Assembly: GCF_030151085.1 (NCBI RefSeq)
Contig: NZ_JASLER010000008.1
Span: forward strand, 16,611-80,610
DNA from: Bacteroides sp.
Lineage (GTDB): Bacteria > Bacteroidota > Bacteroidia > Bacteroidales > Bacteroidaceae
Reading direction: 5' to 3'
Length of the DNA: 64,000 nt
The notes under the pieces are model-generated. The model made no database searches and had not been told where the DNA came from. It was given only the letters and a program-made list of their open reading frames with translations. Position 1 is the first letter of the stretch, and every line of letters begins with the position of its first letter. Shown in pieces: positions 8,944-18,114 of the stretch. A program made the translations under genes and the position numbers.

Positions 8944-8951
8944 TAACTTTG
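8944..8951 (+). promoter_or_regulatory. -7 box (TAACTTTG) of the ECF sigma gene
   Basis: TAACTTTG fits TAnnTTTG and lies 54 bases before the sigma-factor ATG. No clear -33 TTTG is present. It suggests that the housekeeping sigma transcribes the sigma/anti-sigma pair. Confidence 0.55.
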
Positions 8952-9005
8952 TATTTTGTGAAATAGCAATAATGCCTTAACAGCACAGAGAACCTAACTT
9001 AATTT

Positions 9006-9536
9006 ATGCATCTTCAAAATCATACAACCGAAATGGATGAACGTACTTTTAGACGTTTTATTGAATCCTATTCGAATGATTTGCTTTACTATGTCCGATG
9101 CTTTACCCGATCGAAAGAAGAAGCAGAAGAAATAGTGAGTGATGTATTCTTTGAAGTGTGGCAGAACAGAGATCAAATAGAGGAAATACGAAACATAAAA
9201 GCATGGCTGCTGACCATCACTCACAATAAAGCAATTTCTTATTTACGAAAAAAAGATAGTTCAAACGTTTCCATTACATGGGACGAAGTAGGCGAATATG
9301 CTATACCCTACGAACTACAAACACCTGATGAAGCACTTATCAGCCGGGAAGAAATGTCCCGAATCAACAATATCATAAACAATCTCCCTCCCCGATGCAA
9401 GCAAGTCTTCATATTAGGTAAGATAGAAAAGCTACCTTATAAAGAAATTGCAAATCTTTTAGACATCTCCGTCAAGACCATTAACATACATATAGCCAAA
9501 GCTTTAGAGTTAATCTCCGAAGGTTTAAAAAAATAA
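9006..9536 (+). CDS. ECF-type RNA polymerase sigma-70 factor (PUL regulator)
   Basis: The 176-residue protein has a sigma region 2 (about residues 13-80, with SYSNDLLYYVRCFTRS and EEIVSDVFFEVWQNR) and a region 4 helix-turn-helix (about 115-165, with LPPRCKQVFIL and YKEIANLLDISVKTI). There is no region 3, as in ECF factors. The gene is followed by a FecR-type anti-sigma factor and an STN-domain SusC, the standard trans-envelope signalling set of Bacteroidetes. Glycan binding at the outer membrane would release this factor to transcribe the SusC/D operon. A second in-frame ATG at 9033 is possible, but 9006 suits the promoter at 8944. Confidence 0.93.
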   Translation: MHLQNHTTEMDERTFRRFIESYSNDLLYYVRCFTRSKEEAEEIVSDVFFEVWQNRDQIEEIRNIKAWLLTITHNKAISYLRKKDSSNVSITWDEVGEYAIPYELQTPDEALISREEMSRINNIINNLPPRCKQVFILGKIEKLPYKEIANLLDISVKTINIHIAKALELISEGLKK

Positions 9537-9607
9537 TTTAAAAAAAATCATTTTTATATAGGAGATTTTTTTTAATAATGCGTCTATTATTATATACAAG
9601 TCAATTA

Positions 9608-10792
9608 ATGAAAGATAATAAAAGAGAAGAAAACATATACGAATCGTTAGCATCATTCCTAGACGATCGTTCTACAACTCCGGACAAAAAGCTTACTCCG
9701 TCCGAAGAAGAAGAACTACGGAAACTGATGTTTCTATGGGATGAATGTTATCCTGAAAAAATAGAAACAGAGGATATATGGAAAAAGACGATGCAAAAGA
9801 TTGAGAACAGCAATTCTACCATTGCTAAACGCACTCATCAACGGTTTATGCCGGTATGGGCATGGGGGGCTGCAGCATCAGTAGTAATTCTGGTAGGGCT
9901 TGGCTTCTTCTTCTCTCGAAATAATATAAAAGAAGAAGTAGATGAAGCTTTGAAGATGGAGCAATATATGCTTGCAAATACTTCTGCTGAAAATGTAAAA
10001 GAAGTAACACTAGTTGTTTCGGACAAAAAGCAGATAGAAATAGCCAATAATTCGCAAGTAGCTTATACATCTACTGGACAGGTTCGTGTTAATTCCAGCA
10101 AACTGGATGAACCGAAAACAGAGGATAAAGTCCAAGGACAAGAAGAAGAGTATAACCAGATAATAGTTCCTAAAGGACGGCGTTCTATGATTGTGCTTGC
10201 TGATAATAGCAAGATTTGGATTAACTCAGGTAGTAAAGTGATCTATCCCCGTTCTTTCAAGAATGAGAAGAGGCAAATTTATGTAGAAGGAGAAGTTTAT
10301 CTGAAGGTTACCCATGACAAAACGAAACCTTTTATCGTAAGTACTTCTGCCTGCGAAGTGGAAGTTTTGGGAACATCGTTCAATGTTTCGGCATATAAAG
10401 GAAATTCCCAAGCAGACATCGTGCTAGTTGAAGGCTCTGTAAATGTGAGAGACAACTTAAAACGTCAAATGCGGATGCAGCCTAATGAACGCGTAGAGTT
10501 GAATGAAGCAGGCATCGCAAAAAAAGAAAAGGTAAATGCACTTGAATACATCCAATGGGTGGACGGAATATGGACATTAAATGGAAAACCATTAAAAGAA
10601 GTTCTCCGCTATTTATCTGAATATTACGGTCAAACGATTCTGTGTGATCCTATTGCTGAAACTGAACCTCTCTATGGAAAGTTGTTCCTCAATGAAGATT
10701 TAAACAAGATACTCGAGTCAATCAGGCAAGCATTACCGGAAGAAGTCGCATTAAAAAAGAATATTATTTATTTTGACAATACCATTAAATGA
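9608..10792 (+). CDS. FecR-family anti-sigma factor
   Basis: From the ATG at 9608 the protein has 394 residues; an in-frame ATG at 9578 would add ten hydrophobic residues. The order is a cytoplasmic N-terminal sigma-binding part, one membrane span (WAWGAAASVVILVGLGFFF), a periplasmic FecR domain with its IIVPKGRR start and the typical WINSGS and EGEVYLKV segments, and a C-terminal DUF4974-like region containing LKEVLRYLSEYYGQTI. It should hold the upstream ECF sigma factor at the membrane until the STN domain of the downstream SusC signals substrate. It ends 153 bases before susC. Confidence 0.9.
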   Translation: MKDNKREENIYESLASFLDDRSTTPDKKLTPSEEEELRKLMFLWDECYPEKIETEDIWKKTMQKIENSNSTIAKRTHQRFMPVWAWGAAASVVILVGLGFFFSRNNIKEEVDEALKMEQYMLANTSAENVKEVTLVVSDKKQIEIANNSQVAYTSTGQVRVNSSKLDEPKTEDKVQGQEEEYNQIIVPKGRRSMIVLADNSKIWINSGSKVIYPRSFKNEKRQIYVEGEVYLKVTHDKTKPFIVSTSACEVEVLGTSFNVSAYKGNSQADIVLVEGSVNVRDNLKRQMRMQPNERVELNEAGIAKKEKVNALEYIQWVDGIWTLNGKPLKEVLRYLSEYYGQTILCDPIAETEPLYGKLFLNEDLNKILESIRQALPEEVALKKNIIYFDNTIK

Positions 10793-10862
10793 AAAGCATA
10801 CGTTAACCTTAAAAATGTAAATATATGAAGATATAGAAAAAGTAGAATTATTTTAAAAAGCA

Positions 10863-10891
10863 GTCGGACAATACTACCAATATTGCCCGAC
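10863..10891. other. Hairpin in the susC leader
   Basis: GTCGGACAATA (10863-10873) pairs with TATTGCCCGAC (10881-10891) with one mismatch. It lies between the anti-sigma gene and susC with no T-run after it. It may separate regulator from structural transcripts or stabilise the susC mRNA. Confidence 0.4.
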
Positions 10892-10945
10892 CAAGAGTGA
10901 TTTCAGTTCAAATCTAATTTTAGTAACAAAAATCAATACGAAAGT

Positions 10946-13900
10946 ATGAAAAAGAACATGACTTCTTATCAGACTAAGGGGTATTTTATATCTCTTTATC
11001 TATTAATTAGTGTTTTTTTATTAACGGAGGGTACCTTGTTCCCCCTTCATGCCGCAGAAAGTCGCGCAACCACCAATGAACAAGCAGTGAAAAACACACA
11101 AACGGTGAAAGAAATATTCAGCTACATTGAGCAGAATAGTAATTTCGTCATCCTGTATTCTAAAGGACTTTTGTCTGAATTAGAGAAAAAAGTTTCAATC
11201 AGTACCGGCGGTAAGAAAGCTGAAGAAATTCTTAAAGAGCTTTCTAATGTAACTAATCTTGGGTACAAAATCAACGATCGTCAAGTGATGATAGTCAAGA
11301 AAGCTCCTGCTCCTGAAGCTAAGCAGCAAAGTGCTGACATCAAAGTAACAGGACAAGTATTCGATGAGTTAGGAGAAACAATTCCGGGAGCTAATGTTAC
11401 TGTTAAAGGCAATAGCGGAATTGGTGTGGTTACCGATATGGATGGTAACTTCACAATTAGCATTCCCAAAGGTTCGACTTTGTTAGTATCATTCATTGGG
11501 TATACTACCTATGAACATGCTGCAAAGGATGGGGAGAAGCTGATAGTAAAGCTAGTTCCTGATTCTAAGACATTGGACGAAGTAGTTGTAGTAGGTTACG
11601 GTATGCAACGCAAAAGTGCAATTACCGGTTCTATTGCATCAGTCAAATCAGACAAGTTGAAAGATGTTACTACTCCTAGTGTAGCCAACATGCTTCAAGG
11701 TAAAGTAGCCGGTGTATCGGTATCACCTCTTTCCGGACAGCCTGGTTCTGGTTCAAGTATCCGCATTCGAGGTACTGGCTCTATCATGGGAAATCAAAAC
11801 CCATTGTGGGTAATAGACGGTGTGGTGGGTAATGCTATTGCCGAACTAAATCCAAATGACATCGAATCAATTTCTATCCTGAAAGATGGTTCAGCAGCAG
11901 CCCTTTATGGTTCTCGTGGAGCTAATGGTGTTATTCAAGTAACAACTAAACGCGGAACTTCTGGAGCTTCTTCTATTGATGCCTCTGTTAAGTTTGGAGT
12001 ATCTACTTTGCAAAAAGGCAACCTTGAAATGATGAATGGTGCCGAATATTATGATTACCTGGTAGAGGCATACACAAATAAAGGGAAAGCTTTACCAAGC
12101 TATCTTCAACCTTATCTTAGAGATATGAACACTGACTGGTGGGATATTGCCACTCAAAATGCACTTACGCAGAATTACAATATTGCTTACAAATATGGTA
12201 ACGATAAAGTAAGATCCTATATTTCTGCTGACTATTACAATGAAGAAGGTGCTATCAAAGGATTCGATTACGACCGCTTTACGTTAAGAGTAAACACAGA
12301 CTATATTGTAAACAAAAGGTTAACTTTAAAAGCCAAGTTATCTACCAGTTACAAAGAAACAGAAAATAAAGAACATTCATTAAGCTATTACAGCTATTCA
12401 CCCTGGGATACTCCCTACACCTCTAAAGGCAAGATGAAGACAGGCAAGGAAGCCCCTCCTACTTCATCTGATGAAATATTGACAGCTGATCCGCGTGATT
12501 ATTGGTACTCCGATGGCAATTACAATTATTTATCTGAAGTCGGTATGAACTGGACTAAAAACCGTACCAATGCTATGGATATTGGATTAGGATTCGATTA
12601 TAAAATATTTGATTTTCTAACCTTCGAATCAAATAATAAATTCGGATTCAACAACAGCTATACAGATGAATACATAGACCCGGAAAGTACGTCCGGAGCA
12701 TCTTTGCATGGTTCTTTCAAAGATGGTTATGTCAATAGTCGCTCCATATATACGAGCCAGATGTTACGCTTTTTGAAAACATTCAATGAGGTACATGAAT
12801 TCAACGCTTTCATGGGTTATGATTATGATGAGTATCGCTATTACGATGCAAGTGGAAAAGCTAATAATATCTATCCAGGTGCAGAAATTCTGAATGCAGG
12901 TGCTGGAACTCCTGAAATCAAAGGTACCAGATGGGAAGAAAAAAATGCGGCATATTTTCTCAATGTCAATTATGCTTACGATAGCAAATACCTCTTCCAA
13001 ATAATGTATCGTGTAGACGGTTCTTCCCGTTTCGGTAGCAATAAGCGTTGGGCACCTTTCTGGTCTATCGGTGGTGGATGGAATATGCACAAAGAAGAAT
13101 TCATGAAAGGGCTTAGCTTCATCAATGAGTTAAAACCGCGTATTTCTTACGGTATCACCGGTAACTTACCGCAAAGCGCTTACGAATGGACTACCAAATT
13201 TGGTATCACCAACGAATATGCCAGCCAGATAGCTTTCATGTCCAACTATTCAGGAAATCCTAATTTGTCGTGGGAGGAAACTGCTACACTAGACTATGGT
13301 CTGGACATCCGATTGTTCGATAGAGTAGGCATCACTTTCGATGGTTACTCCAAAAAGGTTAAAAACCTGATTTACCTCAGACATTTATCTGCCGTTACCG
13401 GATTCAACCGCCAAACAGCAAATGATGGTAAACTCAAAAATACAGGATTTGAATTCACAGTCACACCTGAAATCATCAGAAACAAAGACCTATATTGGGA
13501 TGTAAGTTTCAACCTAGGCTATAACAAGAATGAGGTGACTCACCTGCCGGATGGAGATGACCTAGTAACGCAAGCTACAGCAGTAGGGTATCCTCTACTC
13601 AACTGGTACATGAAAGAATGGGCAGGTGTTGATGCTATGACCGGAACTCCATTGTGGTTTAAAGTGGATGAGAACGGGCAAAAAACTGCTACTGGCAACT
13701 GGAATGACGCTACAGAGGTTTTATTGGATGCATCAGCTTCTCCAAAATTCACAGGTGGTATCAGTACAAACCTTAGCTGGAAAGGCTTCTCGCTCAATGC
13801 AAATTTTATATTCAGCACTGGAGCTAAGATTTACAACGGTATGCGTGCAGGTTCATTAGACCGTGATGCATCCCGTCCTACACAGCCACCTATGAGACTG

Positions 13901-14269
13901 GCTAAAGGATGGAGTAGATGGGAAAAACCGGGTGATATAGCTACACACCCTCAACTGATAGAAGGTGGAAATAACGATGCTAGTCAGCAATCGACCCGAT
14001 ATTTGGAAAATGGTGATTTCTTTAAACTGAAATCTCTGTCCGTTTCCTACAGTTTACCTGATAGATGGATTAAAACAGTAGGACTGAAAGCTGCACGTAT
14101 CAGCGTAGGTGGCGAGAACTTATTTACTATCACTAAATACTCAGGTGATGACCCTGAAATCTTGTTATCAACAAGATTCAAAGGAGGCACTTCAGTGACC
14201 GATGGCAGTAAAACACAGCTTTACCCAACTGTCAGACGCTTCACGTTGGGAGTAAATCTGAATTTCTAA
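10946..14269 (+). CDS. SusC/RagA TonB-dependent outer-membrane transporter with STN domain
   Basis: This 1107-residue protein imports glycan fragments across the outer membrane using TonB energy. After an N-terminal signal segment comes an STN domain (about residues 50-115, KEIFSYIEQNSNF), which contacts FecR anti-sigma factors. Next is a carboxypeptidase-regulatory-like domain (about 130-205), the SusC signature VVVGYGMQRKSAITG near 213, a plug domain with VIDGVVGN and GSAAALYGSRGANGV, and a barrel that ends in the aromatic LNLNF. Presence of the STN domain agrees with the sigma/anti-sigma pair upstream. susD follows 24 bases later. The ligand is not readable; gene order resembles mucin O-glycan loci. 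Confidence 0.96.
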   Translation: MKKNMTSYQTKGYFISLYLLISVFLLTEGTLFPLHAAESRATTNEQAVKNTQTVKEIFSYIEQNSNFVILYSKGLLSELEKKVSISTGGKKAEEILKELSNVTNLGYKINDRQVMIVKKAPAPEAKQQSADIKVTGQVFDELGETIPGANVTVKGNSGIGVVTDMDGNFTISIPKGSTLLVSFIGYTTYEHAAKDGEKLIVKLVPDSKTLDEVVVVGYGMQRKSAITGSIASVKSDKLKDVTTPSVANMLQGKVAGVSVSPLSGQPGSGSSIRIRGTGSIMGNQNPLWVIDGVVGNAIAELNPNDIESISILKDGSAAALYGSRGANGVIQVTTKRGTSGASSIDASVKFGVSTLQKGNLEMMNGAEYYDYLVEAYTNKGKALPSYLQPYLRDMNTDWWDIATQNALTQNYNIAYKYGNDKVRSYISADYYNEEGAIKGFDYDRFTLRVNTDYIVNKRLTLKAKLSTSYKETENKEHSLSYYSYSPWDTPYTSKGKMKTGKEAPPTSSDEILTADPRDYWYSDGNYNYLSEVGMNWTKNRTNAMDIGLGFDYKIFDFLTFESNNKFGFNNSYTDEYIDPESTSGASLHGSFKDGYVNSRSIYTSQMLRFLKTFNEVHEFNAFMGYDYDEYRYYDASGKANNIYPGAEILNAGAGTPEIKGTRWEEKNAAYFLNVNYAYDSKYLFQIMYRVDGSSRFGSNKRWAPFWSIGGGWNMHKEEFMKGLSFINELKPRISYGITGNLPQSAYEWTTKFGITNEYASQIAFMSNYSGNPNLSWEETATLDYGLDIRLFDRVGITFDGYSKKVKNLIYLRHLSAVTGFNRQTANDGKLKNTGFEFTVTPEIIRNKDLYWDVSFNLGYNKNEVTHLPDGDDLVTQATAVGYPLLNWYMKEWAGVDAMTGTPLWFKVDENGQKTATGNWNDATEVLLDASASPKFTGGISTNLSWKGFSLNANFIFSTGAKIYNGMRAGSLDRDASRPTQPPMRLAKGWSRWEKPGDIATHPQLIEGGNNDASQQSTRYLENGDFFKLKSLSVSYSLPDRWIKTVGLKAARISVGGENLFTITKYSGDDPEILLSTRFKGGTSVTDGSKTQLYPTVRRFTLGVNLNF

Positions 14270-14293
14270 GTATAACTTAAAAAAGATAGATAT

Positions 14294-16078
14294 ATGAAAT
14301 TAAAATATACGTTAAGTACTTTGGGGTTAACACTTGCATTAGCAGGATGCAGCCTGGACGTAAAGATGTACGATGGAGTAAGTGCAGAAGACATTAGCAA
14401 CCGTAACATCTTCGAAGTGGCACAAGGAAGTTATCGTCTGTTGAAAAATGATAATGGAATTATTCAGAGCGGTGTCTTCTTTTGGAATTATGGTGCTGAT
14501 GACCTATCCTGGGGTGGAACTTCAACAGATAATAAGTTCAAAATGTACGATTATACCCGAAGCGCTTCAAGCACTGTAACAGAATATGCATGGGAACTTG
14601 CCTACCGCACGATAGGAAATTGTAATCTTACGATTGAAATGGTAGAGGCTCTCGGCAACGAACGTACTGACAAACATACGGTTACTATGGGTGAAAACTA
14701 TTATTTACGTGCATTATGCTATTTCTTGTTAGTCAACGAGTTTGCCCAACCATATTCTAACAATCCAACGCAAAACCCAGGATTGCCCTTAAAACTGAAC
14801 AGTGACCCTGATGATCTTCCCCAAAGTCGTTCTACGGTAGCCGAAATATATGACCAAGTAGTGAACGACTTAAAGAATGCCATCACCTATATGACCCTTC
14901 CTGATGGAATGTCGCCCAAAGCAAACATTTATGCTACCAAAGAAGCAGCAGAAGCACTGTTGGCAAGAGTATATCTTTACATGGGAAACTATGATGAAGC
15001 ATACAAAATGGCAGATGCCGTTATCAAATCAGGAAGATTCGAACTGGAAAAAGGCAATCGTTATACCACTTATTCACAAATGGTACCCGAAGAAAATAAA
15101 GAAACTATTTTTGCAGTACGCCGCACCAAGCTTAAAGATGAGGCTAGTGATGGTCTCATAGGGCAATTGTACATTAAAATAGATGAAGATGGTTGGGAAG
15201 AAGTTTATGCATCATCCAGATATTTGGAGCTTTTAGAGTTGTACCACAATGATAAAGGCATGCCAAAAGACTTACGTAGCAAATTTATCGCCAAGCGTTA
15301 TGTAGAAGATGGAGTAGAAGACTTTTCCATTTCAGGATATCCAAACAAGGAGTATAAAGACTGGACATTTGTCTATGGATACAAAAAAGGTATTGACTAT
15401 CTATACAAGCAATTATCTGTAGAACAACAAGAAAACAATAGTTATCGTTTGAGTACTGCGGATGCAGCTAATTATCAGAGTGCTATAATTCAGTCAGAAC
15501 CTTACAATTTAGGAACTCGCTATTATGTAGTGGGCACCGATGGCACTAAATATTATGGACGTATTGAACCAAAGGTTTTTGATGCTTATACAAAACATAA
15601 GAAGAATGAAAACTTCTTAGTTTATCCTATCAACAAGTGTTCTTATCAAGAGCAAATTACGCACTTGTGGTCACCGATTATTTCACGTTTGGCAGAAATG
15701 TACCTCATACGTGCTGAGGTGAATGCTGAACGTGGTGAAACACAATTAGCATTGAACGACGTAAATGAACTTCGCAGAAGAGCTGATATTCCGGAATGGA
15801 CGCTTGAAAATATGAAAAAAGCAGAAAATGGCCAACCTAAAGACATTAAGAAGCTTGTTGAAGAAGAGCGTATGCTGGAACTGGCATGGGAAGGTCATCG
15901 TCGCTTCGATATATTCCGTAAGCGTCAGACACTAGATAGAAGATACCCGGGCGGACACACTATGATGAGTGCCGGTGATAAGTTCTTGTTGGTTCCTTAT
16001 GATTCTCCGGCAGTATGCGAATTTATTCCAAAGGCTCAACTTGATGCCTATCCTTATGACTTGGAACAAAATCCTTGA
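14294..16078 (+). CDS. SusD/RagB surface glycan-binding lipoprotein
   Basis: A lipobox LAGCS near residues 16-20 marks a lipoprotein. The 594-residue protein shows the SusD pattern: an N-terminal segment with NRNIFEVAQGSYR, TPR-like helices with LRALCYFLLVNEFAQPY, the AEALLARVYLYMGNYDEAY helix pair, and the C-terminal RRFDIFRKRQTL block. It forms the lid over the SusC transporter and binds the glycan. Its order and the 24-base gap after susC are typical for the pair. A large insertion between residues 300 and 430 is variable in the family and probably shapes ligand specificity. Confidence 0.95.
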   Translation: MKLKYTLSTLGLTLALAGCSLDVKMYDGVSAEDISNRNIFEVAQGSYRLLKNDNGIIQSGVFFWNYGADDLSWGGTSTDNKFKMYDYTRSASSTVTEYAWELAYRTIGNCNLTIEMVEALGNERTDKHTVTMGENYYLRALCYFLLVNEFAQPYSNNPTQNPGLPLKLNSDPDDLPQSRSTVAEIYDQVVNDLKNAITYMTLPDGMSPKANIYATKEAAEALLARVYLYMGNYDEAYKMADAVIKSGRFELEKGNRYTTYSQMVPEENKETIFAVRRTKLKDEASDGLIGQLYIKIDEDGWEEVYASSRYLELLELYHNDKGMPKDLRSKFIAKRYVEDGVEDFSISGYPNKEYKDWTFVYGYKKGIDYLYKQLSVEQQENNSYRLSTADAANYQSAIIQSEPYNLGTRYYVVGTDGTKYYGRIEPKVFDAYTKHKKNENFLVYPINKCSYQEQITHLWSPIISRLAEMYLIRAEVNAERGETQLALNDVNELRRRADIPEWTLENMKKAENGQPKDIKKLVEEERMLELAWEGHRRFDIFRKRQTLDRRYPGGHTMMSAGDKFLLVPYDSPAVCEFIPKAQLDAYPYDLEQNP

Positions 16079-16116
16079 TTTATATTGAATTAATAACTGT
16101 AAAATAGATATATAAA

Positions 16117-16944
16117 ATGAAAAAGTTATCATATTTACTGCTGCTTCTTTTAACGGTTATTACATATGGATGTGCTGAAACAGAACAACCATATGTGGGA
16201 TACATTGTAGTAGAAGATGCTGTTTTACCTGCAGCCGGAGGCTCAACTACCCTTACTGCAGACACTGACATTTCGTCTCCAATCTCCATAGAAGTAGAAA
16301 AAGGAGCAGATTGGTGTACTATATCCATTGCCGGGAATAAAATCACCGCTACAGCTACGCAAGCTAACACTGGTATTGATAGTAGAAAAGCAATTGTCTA
16401 TCTCAGATGCGGTTACCGTGAAGAGACATTTACTGTAACACAACAATATGAAGGTCAGCAGTATGAAATTGACTGGAGTGATTGGACTGCTAGTGGTAAT
16501 AGTGTACAAGCTAATGATGGTGGAGGATATCCAAGTCTGTTTACAGAAGAGCGCACGACATTTTGGCATAGTAATTACAGTGAACCAGTCCCTCTTCCTT
16601 ATGAAATAATCATTGATATGCAAAAAGAACATACTTGCTATAAATTTAGAATAGGTCGGAGAGCGTATGGTGCTATCAATTATCCTTCTGTGAAAACAAT
16701 GGAAATATATGGTAGTACTGATAATGAAAATTTTACCAAGGTGGGTGGTTTTACATTTGCTTTACCATGGACAGCACCTGATGGAACAGTTGTAACTGGA
16801 AATAGCGCATTAATTCCCGGAATTGAGGATGTTGAACTGGAAAAACCTGTAACGGTACGCTATGTAAAACTTGTTATTACAGCAACCAATACATCCAACA
16901 AGGCTTGTCAAGTATCTTATTTCAAAGCATACGAAAAGAAATAA
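16117..16944 (+). CDS. BACON + F5/8-type C domain surface lipoprotein
   Basis: This 275-residue lipoprotein (lipobox near residue 19, TYGC) has a BACON-like Ig domain (about residues 30-115, with GADWCTISI and EETFTVTQQY) followed by a discoidin/F5-8C, CBM32-like domain (about 120-273, with FWHSNYSEPVPLPYEI, MEIYGSTDNENF and RYVKLVI). Such proteins in SusC/D loci act as additional glycan-binding surface proteins. No catalytic domain is present. It follows susD by 38 bases and is probably co-transcribed. An imperfect hairpin follows at 16984-17020. Confidence 0.85.
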   Translation: MKKLSYLLLLLLTVITYGCAETEQPYVGYIVVEDAVLPAAGGSTTLTADTDISSPISIEVEKGADWCTISIAGNKITATATQANTGIDSRKAIVYLRCGYREETFTVTQQYEGQQYEIDWSDWTASGNSVQANDGGGYPSLFTEERTTFWHSNYSEPVPLPYEIIIDMQKEHTCYKFRIGRRAYGAINYPSVKTMEIYGSTDNENFTKVGGFTFALPWTAPDGTVVTGNSALIPGIEDVELEKPVTVRYVKLVITATNTSNKACQVSYFKAYEKK

Positions 16945-16983
16945 AGCCACAGTTTGAGCTAACCTTATTTACTAAATTATTAG

Positions 16984-17020
16984 TGGAGGATGTCTTGAAA
17001 GTGACTTCTGGCATCCTCCA
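16984..17020 (+). terminator. Hairpin after the F5/8C lipoprotein
   Basis: TGGAGGATGTC (16984-16994) pairs with GGCATCCTCCA (17010-17020) with one G-T pair. The T-run after it is weak (TATTAATCTT), so it may attenuate rather than stop transcription. Confidence 0.5.
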
Positions 17021-17044
17021 TATTAATCTTAAACTATATAAATC

Positions 17045-17227
17045 ATGAAGATACGTAATTTTGCTTTTTTAGTTTATATGTGTCTCATTGATTCAAGTTG
17101 TAAGAATATAGTCTTTGAAAAAAACATTCCTGTTACACAATTGACGACACGAAGTATCCCTAATGATTTTACCAATTACAGCTCTTATTTTTTGATATCT
17201 CCTTTATTGATAAAAACCTTAATCTAA
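17045..17227 (+). CDS. Short lipoprotein-like ORF, possibly a gene remnant
   Basis: A 60-codon frame begins MKIRNFAFLVYMCLIDSSC, which looks like a lipoprotein signal sequence with a weak lipobox. It then loses any domain and ends in a hydrophobic tail. It sits just upstream of a decayed M60-like gene, so it could be a truncated surface lipoprotein or a remnant from the same decay. I recognise no family. Confidence 0.35.
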   Translation: MKIRNFAFLVYMCLIDSSCKNIVFEKNIPVTQLTTRSIPNDFTNYSSYFLISPLLIKTLI

Positions 17228-17333
17228 ATATTAAGCAATTAATTATTTAGTATATAGTCACATATTATTCACACTAATCTTTTAACCTTATAAATTATTT
17301 CTCTCTAAATCATTCAACCTTACATCAATCTTT

Positions 17334-18088
17334 ATGAAATACGTTTTCTCCCTTCTGGTTCTTCTCCTCTCCCTTTTTGTATCTTGCAAAGAGGGAGAGG
17401 AAGTTCCGGAAACTCTACCCTTTATTGATATCAATAACAATTCGATCCAATTCGTACGTTTAACATCAAGTCAGAACTTAAAAGTAAGCACAAACATTGA
17501 TGATATTAAATGTGAGATAACATCAGGTACAAATTGGTGTAGTGCACTATATACAGATGATCAACTGACCATTACAGTAGCAAGCAACAATGGATATAAA
17601 TCACGTACGGGCAATATCACTCTAAACGGAAAACAAGCCAAAGTAGCTATTACAATTACTCAAGATGGCAAAAAAACTCACAATGAAATAGACGATGTGT
17701 GGATGAAACTGGTTCCTTTTTGGCAATTGAAACTTTATGTAATGGATGTATTAGGAAAAAAAAAATTCTATAAGTACATTTGCGAACAATTAAGGTTGCG
17801 CCCGATATGGATACTAATGAAACCATAGAAGGCTATTACCAATTGAATTTTGTGAAATTAGCTTGTGAGTCTGCACAATTGGATCTGACGGATTTCTTTG
17901 AAGCTTGGGGATTCCTCACACCAATCAACCGGATATTGAACGATTATGGTACGTATCAATTCGCTATTACCAGTCAACAGATTGATCAGGTAAAAAATGA
18001 AATTGCTTTGCAAAACTACCCTAAACCTAAAGATAGCAATATCTATGCTATAAAAGATGATAATGTTTCTGAATACAAGAACTTCTAA
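17334..18088 (+). pseudogene. Remnant of BACON/M60-like metallopeptidase (deleted and frameshifted)
   Basis: The first frame (17334-17828) starts with a lipoprotein signal (LLSLFVSC) and one BACON domain (GTNWCSALY, VAITITQDG). At about residue 120 it jumps straight into a segment typical of the C-terminal helical part of M60-like/enhancin proteins (WMKLVPFWQLKLY). Near 17780-17790 that homology moves to another frame, consistent with a one-base loss. The second frame continues with VKLACESAQLDLTDFFEAWGF and ends at 18088. The catalytic M60 domain with its HExxH zinc site is absent, so no peptidase can be made. M60-like proteins of this kind act on mucin-type glycoproteins. The piece lies between the SusCD set and the GH31 gene. 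Confidence 0.75.
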
Positions 18089-18114
18089 CCATCATTAATT
18101 AAAAAAACGTAAGT

